Positions 1 to 6,037 of a stretch of DNA of 7,016 nt are shown piece by piece. The stretch is from Chlorobiota bacterium. Its GTDB lineage: Bacteria > Bacteroidota > Bacteroidia > Bacteroidales > JAADJA01. Where the stretch lies: positions 1 through 7,016 of the forward strand of contig JAUVIX010000197.1 of assembly GCA_030592565.1 (NCBI GenBank), written 5' to 3'. A program made the translations under genes and the position numbers. A model generated the notes under the pieces. The model was given only the letters and a program-made list of their open reading frames with translations. It was not told where the DNA came from and did no database searches. Position 1 is the stretch's first letter; every line of letters begins with the position of its first letter.

Positions 1-500
1 GCCGGTGCTTATTCATAAGGTACCGTCAATTATTCCCGCAGGAACGTTTTCTTCCCTTATAAAAGCAGTTTACAACCCAGAAGGCCGTCATCCTGCACGC
101 GGCATGGCTGGTTCAGGCTCTCGCCCATTGACCAATATTCCCTACTGCTGCCTCCCGTAGGAGTCTGGTCCGTGTCTCAGTACCAGTGTGGGGGGAAACC
201 CTCTCAGGACCCCTAGACATCGCTGTCTTGGTGAGCCGTTACCTCACCAACTAACTAATGTCACGCATGCTCATCTTCAACCGCCGGAGCTTTAATATAT
301 CTGCCATGCGGTAAATATATATTATAAGGTATTAATCCCGATTTCTCGGGGCTATCCCTTAGTTGAAGGTAGATTGCATACGCGTTACGCACCCGTGCGC
401 CGGTCGCCAGCACCACCGAAATGGTCTGCTGCCCCTCGACTTGCATGTATTAAGCCTGCCGCTAGCGTTCATCCTGAGCCAGGATCAAACTCTTCATTGT
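1..500 (-). rRNA. rrs: 16S ribosomal RNA, 5' part (3' part beyond the left edge)
   Basis: This is the 5' third of the small-subunit rRNA, transcribed leftward. The complement of the universal 27F site (AGAGTTTGATCCTGGCTCAG) lies at about 474-493, and the mature 5' end is placed at 500 by aligning ACAATGAAGAGTTTG with the E. coli 16S start. The complement of the conserved ACTCCTACGGGAGGCAGCAG site lies near 145-165, and GCACCGGC at the left edge corresponds to roughly E. coli position 500. The stretch TGAACCAGCCATGCCGCGTG, seen in complement near 95-120, and the region after 27F are of Bacteroidetes type. The rest of the gene, the spacer tRNAs, 23S and 5S would lie to the left. The reading frames seen in this stretch are artefacts of rRNA. 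Confidence 0.97.
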
Positions 501-636
501 AATTAGTACTTTAAATGTCTCAAGATTTACTATTCATCCTTAAAAAATTAAGGTGGATATGTTGCTACAAAGCTTTACTTCAATCTTTTCAAAGAACTTA
601 TATTTCTCTATAATTTTTTGTCTTAAAATCGGGTTG
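501..636 (-). other. 16S rRNA leader (transcribed spacer upstream of mature 16S)
   Basis: This AT-rich stretch lies between the most proximal predicted rRNA promoter and the mature 16S 5' end, and should be transcribed as the pre-16S leader and then removed. It contains a boxA-like antitermination site (586-597) and a small perfect inverted repeat, CCTTAA-AAAA-TTAAGG (538-553), which could fold in the leader RNA. The leader usually pairs with sequence 3' of 16S to form the processing stem. The 3' side is outside the window, so that pairing cannot be tested here. A short plus-strand reading frame starting at 553 crosses this region and a promoter, and is not credible as a gene. Confidence 0.7.
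586..597 (-). promoter_or_regulatory. boxA-like rRNA antitermination site
   Basis: The minus strand reads GTTCTTTGAAAA here, about 90 nt before mature 16S. This resembles boxA (E. coli TGCTCTTTAACA), the RNA site bound by NusB/NusE that protects untranslated rRNA transcripts from early termination. Its place between the promoters and 16S is right for this role. The assignment rests on motif and position only. Confidence 0.6.
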
Positions 637-666
637 CAAAAGTACAACCATTTTTTTAATAAGCAA
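637..666 (-). promoter_or_regulatory. rRNA promoter P1 (proximal)
   Basis: On the minus strand a TTG (-33) at 664-666 is followed after 19 bp by TACTTTTG (-7, 637-644), which fits the Bacteroidetes primary-sigma consensus TAnnTTTG. Transcription would start near 630, leaving a leader of about 130 nt before 16S. Confidence 0.7.
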
Positions 667-713
667 CTTTTTTTTAAAAAACTTTTAAACTTTTTTTTAC
701 CTAAAAGTTTCTC

Positions 714-762
714 TCGAAAAAGGAGTGCAAAGATATAACTTTATTCTTTACATCTGCAAATT
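714..762. repeat. 49-bp direct repeat, copy A (carries P2)
   Basis: It is identical over 49 bp to 808-856, at an offset of 94 bp. The repeat covers both the -33 and -7 elements of an rRNA promoter plus a few bases past the expected start. Similarity fades into AT-rich sequence on the far side. Confidence 0.95.
728..760 (-). promoter_or_regulatory. rRNA promoter P2
   Basis: The minus strand carries TTTG (-33, 757-760), a 21-bp spacer and TATCTTTG (-7, 728-735), a full consensus match. It lies in the first copy of the 49-bp direct repeat and has the same elements and spacing as P3. Confidence 0.75.
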
Positions 763-807
763 TATTTTTCAAAAAACGAATCTTTTTTTTCAAGCGAAAA
801 TTACTTG

Positions 808-856
808 TCGAAAAAGGAGTGCAAAGATATAACTTTATTCTTTACATCTGCAAATT
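808..856. repeat. 49-bp direct repeat, copy B (carries P3)
   Basis: This is the second exact copy of the promoter-bearing repeat at 714-762. The 45 bp between the copies is AT-rich and has no gene. A local tandem duplication of a promoter module is the simplest explanation. Confidence 0.95.
822..854 (-). promoter_or_regulatory. rRNA promoter P3
   Basis: The minus strand carries TTTG (-33, 851-854), a 21-bp spacer and TATCTTTG (-7, 822-829). It is an exact copy of P2, displaced by 94 bp and carried by the second copy of the direct repeat. Confidence 0.75.
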
Positions 857-898
857 ATTTTCAAAATATTTTAAGAACGTTGTGTTAAAAAGCGGGTG

Positions 899-930
899 CA
901 AAGATAGAGATTAATATTTTATAAAAACAA
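899..930 (-). promoter_or_regulatory. rRNA promoter P4 (distal)
   Basis: The minus strand carries TTG (-33, 928-930), a 21-bp spacer and TATCTTTG (-7, 899-906), followed by CACCCGCTTT at the expected start region. It is the promoter farthest from 16S. An AT-rich stretch including (TTTA)4 at 945-960 lies just upstream and could act as an UP-like element. Confidence 0.75.
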
Positions 931-1000
931 GGCTTTTTTATAATTTTATTTATTTATTTATTAAGTGTCTTAAAATGAGATATTAGTGTGCTAAAATATT

Positions 1001-1040
1001 TATATTTGCACCGTTTTATAACATATTTGTTGTATATTTG
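1001..1040 (+). promoter_or_regulatory. Candidate promoter(s) for the beta-barrel protein gene
   Basis: Two plus-strand matches to the -7 consensus, TATATTTG, lie at 1001-1008 and 1033-1040, upstream of the start at 1073. The first is followed by CACC, the second by TTAT. Neither has a clear TTG at 19-21 bp upstream, so which one is used is not certain. They point away from the rRNA promoters, making this a divergent control region. Confidence 0.5.
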
Positions 1041-1072
1041 TTATACTATTTCATTTATATATAGAATTCATT

Positions 1073-1720
1073 ATGAAAAATCACGTTAAAAAATTTCTTA
1101 AAATATTGATTATAGGCGCTATTTTTATGAGTGGATTAAACACTTTTGGACAAAATAAAAAGGTAAAAAATAATAAAAAACCATTTTCTGAACGACTTTT
1201 GGTTGGCGGATCTCTTGGATTTAGCTTTGGTTATGGTGGTACTTTGGTAGAAATTTCTCCAATTCTTAGCTATGAAATGACAAAAAACTTTTATGTAGGG
1301 GCTGGATTAATATATAAATATTACAATTATGGCGACTATTATATGAACACCGACAACGGAATGTTATATGATTATAAGACAAATATTTTTGGAGGGAGCA
1401 TTTTTATGAGATATTTTTTGAGTGGAATTGGTATTCCTGTCATAGAAAATACTTTTATACATGCCGAAATAGAACCTTTGGTCTTCAAAAATAATTTCAG
1501 CTATAATCCGTCCGGGTCTTATGTTGATATTTATGGAAACAGATATGTAGTAGGAAATGACCAAATATCTTTTACTAGTTTCTTTTTAGGTGGTGGCTAC
1601 AGACAAATGCTTGGAGGTAGATCATTTATGTATCTAGAAATATTGTGGAATTTTAATGAAAATTTTTATACACCTTATTCAAATCCACGAATTAGGATGG
1701 GTTTTGCTGTTGGAATTTAG
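1073..1720 (+). CDS. Exported protein, probable small outer-membrane beta-barrel
   Basis: The 215-residue product has a clear Sec signal peptide: a basic start (MKNHVKKFLK), a hydrophobic core at about 11-23 and a likely cleavage near residue 26-28 (NTFGQ). A short lysine/asparagine-rich linker (28-37) follows. From about residue 42 the chain alternates polar and aromatic/aliphatic residues with glycine turns, for example LLVGGSLGFSFGYGG, FYVGAGLIYKYYNYG and FFLGGGYRQMLGG, the pattern of amphipathic beta-strands. Around 8-10 strands would fit. The final stretch (RIRMGFAVGI) could be the closing strand, though it ends in Ile rather than the common Phe. I recognise no specific family; similar unnamed barrel proteins are common in Bacteroidetes. 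The ATG is preceded by AT-rich sequence without Shine-Dalgarno, normal for this phylum. It faces pepD tail to tail and appears to be a single-gene unit. Confidence 0.8.
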   Translation: MKNHVKKFLKILIIGAIFMSGLNTFGQNKKVKNNKKPFSERLLVGGSLGFSFGYGGTLVEISPILSYEMTKNFYVGAGLIYKYYNYGDYYMNTDNGMLYDYKTNIFGGSIFMRYFLSGIGIPVIENTFIHAEIEPLVFKNNFSYNPSGSYVDIYGNRYVVGNDQISFTSFFLGGGYRQMLGGRSFMYLEILWNFNENFYTPYSNPRIRMGFAVGI

Positions 1721-1723
1721 GGT

Positions 1724-1747
1724 AAAGATAATTGAGAATCTTTGTTT
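1724..1747 (+). terminator. Weak possible terminator after the beta-barrel gene
   Basis: AAAGAT (1724-1729) and ATCTTT (1738-1743) can pair around an 8-nt loop just after the stop codon, followed by GTTT. The stem has only one G-C pair and the T tract is short, so this is a weak candidate. Nothing stronger is visible between the two convergent genes (1721-1796). Confidence 0.25.
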
Positions 1748-1796
1748 GATAAAGGCAATATCTCATACAGCATAATATAATTATAAAAATAATCCT

Positions 1797-3257
1797 CTAC
1801 TCAACAGGAATATTCCCCAATACATCCAATGTCAGATCCCAGAATTTTTCGACTGTACTGATCTCAAGCCTTTCATCCGGTGAGTGAGCCCCTCGTATTG
1901 TAGGACCGTATGAAATCATATCCATCTCGGGGTAAACATCCCCAATCAAACCACATTCAAGGCCTGCATGAATAGCAAGAACTTTAGGAGTTTCGTTGAA
2001 CAGTTTGATATATGAGTTTTTAGTTAGTTCGACAATCTCCGAATTGGGATTAGGTGTCCAGCCAGGATAACCGTCAGTTTGTTTTACTGTTGCTTTGGCC
2101 AGATTAAAAATACTTTCAACCATATTGCAGATATCATCTTTTTTCGATTCAACAGAGCTTCTCTGGCTTGTTGTGACTACAATTGTATTATCAAGTGTTT
2201 TTACGGATGCCAGGTTTGTAGATGTTTCTACAAAGTTTGGAATTTCTGCCGACATTCCGACAACACCGTGAGGGCAGGCATAAACCGAGTTTAATAATCT
2301 GAATTGAGTGTCGGGATCAATGATATATTTAGGTGATTCAACTTTTTCCAAAGCAATCTTTAATTCCGGTTCGGTGGTTCTATATTCTGCTTTGGCAGTC
2401 TTTTCAAATTCATTAACATAATTTTCAAACTCAGATTGATGTTTGTCAGGAACTAAAACAACAGCAAAGGCCTCACGTGCAATTGCATTTCTGAGATTCC
2501 CCCCGTCAAATACCGAAAGTTTTAGCTGAAAGGAATCGGCCGAATGCCAGAGTATTCTGTTAAGAACCTTGTTGGCATTAGCTTTACCTTTATTTATATC
2601 GTCGCCTGAGTGGCCACCAGCAAGGCCGGTTACTCTTAACTTGTATGAAATGTGATTTTCCGGTGTTTTGTCATTTGAATATTCAAAGGTAATAATTGAA
2701 TCTCTTCCACCTGCACAACCAATAAACAGTTCACCGTCATCTTCCGAATCAAGGTTTAGCAATATCTTACTTTTAAGAAAATCGGGTTTAAGTCCGAAGG
2801 CACCTGTAAGGCCGGTCTCCTCGTCAATAGTAAACAGGCATTCAACAGGCCCGTGTTCAATATCATCAGAGGCGAGAATTGCCAGTTGGGCAGCTACTCC
2901 AATGCCGTCATCAGCTCCAAGAGTTGTTCCTTTTGCTTTTATCCAGCCATCTTCAATATATGCCTGGATAGGATCATTATCAAAATCGTGATTAACATCT
3001 GAATTTTTTTCACAAACCATATCTATATGGCCCTGCAATACTACTGTTTTTCTGTTTTCCTTTCCCTGGGTTGCAGGCTTACGTATTAATACATTTCCAA
3101 CCTCATCCTGCAGAGTCTCCAGATTGTGCTTCCTTCCAAAGTCAAGAAGGTATTTTACGATTTTTTCTTCCTTTTTTGAGGGCCTTGGGATGTTAAGAAT
3201 TTCCGAAAAATAGAACCATAATTTTTCAGGATACAATTTTGTGAGTTCGTTATTCAT
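1797..3257 (-). CDS. pepD: Xaa-His dipeptidase (aminoacyl-histidine dipeptidase), peptidase family M20C
   Basis: This cytosolic di-zinc exopeptidase cleaves dipeptides such as Xaa-His, and in some bacteria also Cys-Gly. The 486 residues match the usual PepD length of about 485. All expected metal and catalytic residues are present: H77 in QGHIDMVCEKN, catalytic D79, bridging D116 in GADDGIG, general base E146 and ligand E147 in DEETGL, D170 in LNLDSED, and H458 in GAHSPDERL. These numbers are each three less than the Vibrio PepD residues, so the fold is collinear. GGHSGDDI (214-221) belongs to the lid/dimerisation domain. The sequence is intact, with no frameshift. The ATG at 3257 is supported by a TACTTTTG box about 30 nt upstream and an A-rich leader. 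It is transcribed alone, divergently from the dehydrogenase gene at 3441. Confidence 0.96.
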   Translation of the reverse strand: MNNELTKLYPEKLWFYFSEILNIPRPSKKEEKIVKYLLDFGRKHNLETLQDEVGNVLIRKPATQGKENRKTVVLQGHIDMVCEKNSDVNHDFDNDPIQAYIEDGWIKAKGTTLGADDGIGVAAQLAILASDDIEHGPVECLFTIDEETGLTGAFGLKPDFLKSKILLNLDSEDDGELFIGCAGGRDSIITFEYSNDKTPENHISYKLRVTGLAGGHSGDDINKGKANANKVLNRILWHSADSFQLKLSVFDGGNLRNAIAREAFAVVLVPDKHQSEFENYVNEFEKTAKAEYRTTEPELKIALEKVESPKYIIDPDTQFRLLNSVYACPHGVVGMSAEIPNFVETSTNLASVKTLDNTIVVTTSQRSSVESKKDDICNMVESIFNLAKATVKQTDGYPGWTPNPNSEIVELTKNSYIKLFNETPKVLAIHAGLECGLIGDVYPEMDMISYGPTIRGAHSPDERLEISTVEKFWDLTLDVLGNIPVE

Positions 3258-3285
3258 CTTTGTTTGATTTTAATGTTTGAAGCAA

Positions 3286-3293
3286 CAAAAGTA
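3286..3293 (-). promoter_or_regulatory. -7 element of the pepD promoter
   Basis: The minus strand reads TACTTTTG, a full match to TAnnTTTG, giving a leader of about 20-25 nt before the pepD ATG. No good TTG is present at 19-21 bp upstream. That position falls in the GGAATG repeat, so the -33 part is poor or replaced. Confidence 0.6.
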
Positions 3294-3311
3294 GAGTTTT
3301 ATTTTGAATTA

Positions 3312-3405
3312 TGGAATAGTGGAATGATGGAATGGTGGAATGATGGAATGGTGGAATGATGGAATGATGGAATGGTGGATTGTGGAATGTGGATTGTGGG
3401 AATAG
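3312..3405. repeat. Imperfect 8-bp tandem repeat (TGGAATGR)
   Basis: Eight consecutive 8-bp units (TGGAATAG, then TGGAATGA and TGGAATGG variants) run from 3312 to 3375. They are followed by three 7-bp units (TGGATTG, TGGAATG, TGGATTG) and a decayed end. The array sits between the divergent pepD and dehydrogenase promoters. It lies within 124 bp (3287-3410) with no C on the plus strand, an extreme strand bias. In one frame it would encode a Trp/Asn/Asp/Gly/Met-rich peptide, but no gene is supported there. The uniform short unit argues against a CRISPR array. Confidence 0.95.
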
Positions 3406-3408
3406 TTG

Positions 3409-3416
3409 TACTTTTG
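3409..3416 (+). promoter_or_regulatory. -7 element of the Ldh_2-family dehydrogenase promoter
   Basis: The plus strand reads TACTTTTG, a full consensus match, placing the transcript start near 3421-3424 and the ATG at 3441 shortly after. The expected -33 position (about 3386-3389) is inside the repeat array and reads ATG rather than TTG. This site rules out the upstream in-frame ATG at 3372 as the usual start. Confidence 0.6.
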
Positions 3417-3440
3417 GCGGATTCTAAAGTAGATATAGGT

Positions 3441-4526
3441 ATGAAGATAATCGATGTTGAAAATCTTAGAGGGTTTATTGTAGAGGTTTTTAAAAAGATG
3501 GGATGCTCTCAGGATGACTCATTGCAGGCTGCCGATATTCTTGTAAGGGCTGAATTACGGGGTATTGGTTCACATGGTGCTATGAGACTTGTTGAATATG
3601 TTAATCTGTGGAAAAACAAAAGGGTGAATATAAAACCTGATATTAAAGTTGTGAACCAGACAGCTGGTACTGCTTTGATTGATGGAGGTAAGGGTTTTGG
3701 ACTTATTGTGGCACCAAAGGCTATGAAACTTGCAATTAATAAGGCAAAAGATGTCGGGACAGGCTGGGTTTCGGTGAGGAATTCCTATCATTTTGGTATT
3801 GCCGGTTATTTTGCTATGATGGCACTTGAGCATGATATGATTGGAATAGCAATGACAAATGCAAATCCACTTGTAGCTCCAACCTATTCTATGGGGCCTT
3901 TGCTCGGGACAAATCCTATTGCAGTTGCTGTTCCTGCAGGTGTAGAGCCTCCTTTTATTGCCGATTTTGCAACAGCACCGGTTGCCCGTGGTAAACTTGA
4001 CCAGAAGTATGCTTCCGGGTTGCAAGCGCCCGAGGGACTTTTGCAGGACAAAAACGGGAATCCGGTTACAGACCCTGATATTTTATCGAAAGGCGGAGCA
4101 ATAAGAACCCTTGGTGGAGATAAGGAGCATGGTGGCCATAAGGGGTATTGCCTTACTTCTATAGTTGATATTCTGTCTGCTGTATTGCCAGGTGCCAATT
4201 TTGGCCCAATGGTAGTGCCGACTCTTGGATACCTTTCTACTGATAAGGCAACAGAAGATAAAGGAATAGGTCATTTTTTTGGCGCAATAAGGATTGATGC
4301 TTTTCAAACGGCAACAGAGTTTAAAGATTATATGGACTTATGGATACGTACTTTCAGGAATGCCACACCGGTTGAGGGGCAGGAGTCTGTTTTAATTCCT
4401 GGTGATATTGAAAGGAATTCAGAGCTGGAGATGATGAAAGAGGGAATTAGTTTGCCCGACAGCGTTGTGAACAAGCTTATGAGTATTGCAGGAGAGTTGA
4501 AAATTTCACACAGAATTTTTGAATAA
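3441..4526 (+). CDS. Ldh_2-family NAD(P)-dependent malate/L-lactate-type dehydrogenase
   Basis: The product, 361 residues from the ATG at 3441, belongs to the malate/L-lactate dehydrogenase family (Ldh_2: YbiC, YiaK, AllD, archaeal malate dehydrogenase). This fold is distinct from the classical Rossmann LDH/MDH. Members reduce 2-oxoacids, or imino acids, with NAD(P)H in the cytosol. Family motifs in order are GIGSHG (41-46), NSYHFG (114-119) with the probable catalytic H117, GTNPIAVAVP (156-165), DFATAPVARGK (175-185), GGHKGY (231-236) and LIPGDIE (318-324). The length is normal and the frame intact. The frame stays open up to an ATG at 3372, but those extra 23 residues are encoded by the repeat and promoter and are not family-like, so 3441 is chosen. 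The substrate cannot be told from sequence: malate, lactate, ureidoglycolate, diketogulonate and cyclic imines all occur in this family. No pathway neighbour helps. Confidence 0.92.
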   Translation: MKIIDVENLRGFIVEVFKKMGCSQDDSLQAADILVRAELRGIGSHGAMRLVEYVNLWKNKRVNIKPDIKVVNQTAGTALIDGGKGFGLIVAPKAMKLAINKAKDVGTGWVSVRNSYHFGIAGYFAMMALEHDMIGIAMTNANPLVAPTYSMGPLLGTNPIAVAVPAGVEPPFIADFATAPVARGKLDQKYASGLQAPEGLLQDKNGNPVTDPDILSKGGAIRTLGGDKEHGGHKGYCLTSIVDILSAVLPGANFGPMVVPTLGYLSTDKATEDKGIGHFFGAIRIDAFQTATEFKDYMDLWIRTFRNATPVEGQESVLIPGDIERNSELEMMKEGISLPDSVVNKLMSIAGELKISHRIFE

Positions 4527-4548
4527 AAAAAGCCGGCATCTGGTCGAC
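4525..4548 (-). terminator. Possible intrinsic terminator of the TonB-domain gene
   Basis: On the minus strand GTCGAC, the loop CAGAT and GCCGGC form a 6-bp stem (one G-U pair, one A-C mismatch), directly followed by seven T. It begins about 17 nt past the stop codon of the TonB-domain gene. The T run overlaps the stop codon of the convergent dehydrogenase gene. The plus strand lacks a T run here, so it should act only leftward. Confidence 0.55.
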
Positions 4549-4565
4549 TGATAATACTCAATTAA

Positions 4566-5234
4566 TTATCCTCCTAACTTAAAAGTTATTGGTATTCTGA
4601 CCACTGCATTTACAGGTTTGCCATTATATTTAGCTGGCTTGAGCTTTATGTTTTTAACTGCATCAATTGCAGCCTGGTTTAGTTCAGGTATTCCTTTTAG
4701 TACTTCAACATTTTTAACCGTACCTGTTTTGGAAATAAGTAATTTGAGAAATACTTTTCCCTCTATACCCCTTTTTTTTGCCTCATCGGGGTACTTTAGA
4801 TTTATTTTTGATAACAATACGGGAGCTTCATCATATAGGGAAAAGTCATTTTTAGGAATATTAACCTGAACAGGCATGATGGAAGTTGTCGGAACAAACC
4901 CCCAGCTATTATTGTAATGGACAGCCCAACAAGCCTCTTTTGGAAAATACTTGTATGTGTCGAGAATAGATCCTTTTGGAATTGTTGTGCCAGACAGATC
5001 AGAAGTAGTTGAGGGCTCGAGCATAATATCAACATTAGTAAGGGCTTTTGCTTTTTTTGCAGAAGATTTATTTATCTCATATAATTCAAGAAAATTTATT
5101 TCACTATTTGCCTCAACTTTAAGACTGGGTTTATTTGCGTCATTAACCGCTATATTGTCTGAATTTTCAGTCTGAGAAAATAGAAAACTTGAAAATAGAA
5201 AAATTGCGCTGAAGATAAGTATTGATCTTTTCAT
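4566..5234 (-). CDS. Exported SH3-like / TonB C-terminal domain protein
   Basis: The 222-residue protein begins with a hydrophobic segment (residues 4-19, ending FLFSQ) that looks like a cleavable signal peptide, though it could stay as a membrane anchor. Residues 64-121 (ALTNVDIMLEPS ... WGFVPTTSI) resemble a bacterial SH3-like domain. Residues 134-222 match the TonB C-terminal domain: KYPDEAKKRGIEGKV (147-161), SKTGTVKNVEVLKG, AAIDAVKNIKLKPAKYNGKPV and VRIPITFKL (212-220). In classical TonB this domain contacts the TonB box of outer-membrane receptors and passes on ExbB/ExbD energy. The usual proline-rich spacer is absent and no exbB/exbD lies nearby, so a role in receptor energising is unproven. 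Periplasmic binding or scaffolding is an alternative. It lies downstream of rpe on the same strand but 122 bp away, so it may have its own promoter. Confidence 0.82.
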   Translation of the reverse strand: MKRSILIFSAIFLFSSFLFSQTENSDNIAVNDANKPSLKVEANSEINFLELYEINKSSAKKAKALTNVDIMLEPSTTSDLSGTTIPKGSILDTYKYFPKEACWAVHYNNSWGFVPTTSIMPVQVNIPKNDFSLYDEAPVLLSKINLKYPDEAKKRGIEGKVFLKLLISKTGTVKNVEVLKGIPELNQAAIDAVKNIKLKPAKYNGKPVNAVVRIPITFKLGG

Positions 5235-5321
5235 TGTTTAAGCGAATTTGATTTGCACTTTGCTTATACTTGGAAAAGATAGAAAAGTTCTGATTATTTA
5301 TTAGAAATTTTTTTTAAAAAG

Positions 5322-5329
5322 CAAATATA
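5322..5329 (-). promoter_or_regulatory. Candidate -7 element for the TonB-domain gene
   Basis: The minus strand reads TATATTTG, a consensus match in the rpe/TonB-domain intergenic region, predicting a leader of roughly 80 nt. The nearest TTG (5354-5356) is 24 bp away, longer than the usual 19-21 bp, so support is moderate. Confidence 0.4.
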
Positions 5330-5356
5330 TCAAATAGCGCTATATGTTTCAGCCAA

Positions 5357-6013
5357 TTACCAGCGTGCAGATTTAATCTCTTTTATGGTTTGCTTTGGAG
5401 AAACTGATGAGAAAACGCTGTTTCCTGCAACAAGAATATCTACTCCTGCCTTGTATAGTTTGGTCGAATTTGTTAAATTAACACCTCCATCAACTTCGAT
5501 TAATGCTTTAGAACCGGAATCGATAATTAATTTTTTCAACCGACTAATTTTATTATATGTATTACTGATAAATTTCTGTCCGCCAAAACCTGGATTTACC
5601 GACATAATCAGAACCAAATCCAGATAATGAATAATATCTTCCAATAAAGCTGCCGGTGTGTGAGGATTTAGCGCAACTCCGGCTTTCATACCAAGCTCTT
5701 TTATTGCTGAAACAGCTCTGTGTAAATGTGTTTCTGCTTCATAATGGATTGTCAGGATATCGGCTCCGGCTGATTTGAATTTTTCGAAATATTGATCGGG
5801 GTTAATGATCATCAGGTGTACGTCGAGGGGTTTGGTGGCATACTCATTTATCTTTTCAATCACAGGAAAGCCAAAAGAAATGTTAGGGACAAAAACGCCA
5901 TCCATAACATCAACATGAATCCAGTCGGCTTCACTGGAATTGAGCATTTCTACTTCACTGCCCAGTTTTGAAAAATCTGCTGAAAGAATTGACGGTGCGA
6001 TTAGCTTGCTCAT
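5357..6013 (-). CDS. rpe: Ribulose-phosphate 3-epimerase
   Basis: This enzyme interconverts D-ribulose 5-phosphate and D-xylulose 5-phosphate in the non-oxidative pentose phosphate pathway, in the cytosol. The 218 residues form the family's TIM barrel at normal length. Visible hallmarks are APSILSADF (6-14), HVDVMDG (33-39) with metal ligands H33 and D35, VHLMI with H66, MSVNPGFGGQKF (137-148) for phosphate binding, EVDGGV (173-178) with D175, and the second phosphate loop AGNSVF (196-201). D35 and D175 are the expected acid/base pair. It follows rpoD on the same strand, but a strong terminator separates them, so rpe is probably transcribed separately. A perfect inverted repeat occupies the leader right up to the ATG. 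Confidence 0.97.
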   Translation of the reverse strand: MSKLIAPSILSADFSKLGSEVEMLNSSEADWIHVDVMDGVFVPNISFGFPVIEKINEYATKPLDVHLMIINPDQYFEKFKSAGADILTIHYEAETHLHRAVSAIKELGMKAGVALNPHTPAALLEDIIHYLDLVLIMSVNPGFGGQKFISNTYNKISRLKKLIIDSGSKALIEVDGGVNLTNSTKLYKAGVDILVAGNSVFSSVSPKQTIKEIKSARW

Positions 6014-6037
6014 TTTACAGTTTTTTAGGCTGTAAAA
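6013..6037 (-). promoter_or_regulatory. Perfect inverted repeat at the rpe start codon
   Basis: TTTTACAG (6013-6020) and CTGTAAAA (6030-6037) are exact reverse complements separated by 9 bp. The inner arm includes the complement of the A of the rpe ATG. In RNA this would be an 8-bp hairpin at the ribosome landing site; as DNA it could be a repressor operator. The minus strand also reads TACTTTTA at 6040-6033, one base from the -7 consensus, so the repeat may overlap the promoter. It lacks a T run on the transcribed side, so it is not a terminator. Confidence 0.5.

Noticed and set aside
261..446. Open frame of 61 codons on the minus strand
   Set aside because: It lies wholly within 16S rRNA, which explains the sequence.
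553..738. Open frame of 61 codons on the plus strand, rich in Phe, Lys and Leu
   Set aside because: It runs antisense through the rRNA leader and promoters P1 and P2; its composition simply reflects AT-rich DNA and no promoter serves it.
945..960. (TTTA)4 short tandem repeat
   Set aside because: Simple AT-rich sequence; it may help as an UP-like element of promoter P4, but nothing shows a separate function.
2668..2991. 107-codon plus-strand frame, Ser/Pro-rich
   Set aside because: It is antisense to the well-supported pepD coding sequence, with the composition expected of a shadow frame.
3312..3405. Possible CRISPR array in the GGAATG repeats
   Set aside because: Units are 7-8 bp with no unique spacers of similar length and no cas genes; this is a simple tandem repeat.
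3570..4198. Minus-strand frames of 151 and 104 codons
   Set aside because: Both are antisense to the intact Ldh_2 dehydrogenase; Cys/His-rich and Ser/Pro-rich compositions are typical of shadow frames.
5334..5343. Palindrome ATAGCGCTAT just after rpe, as a terminator or operator
   Set aside because: With no loop it makes a poor hairpin and no T run follows directly; a 10-bp palindrome can occur by chance in AT-rich spacer.
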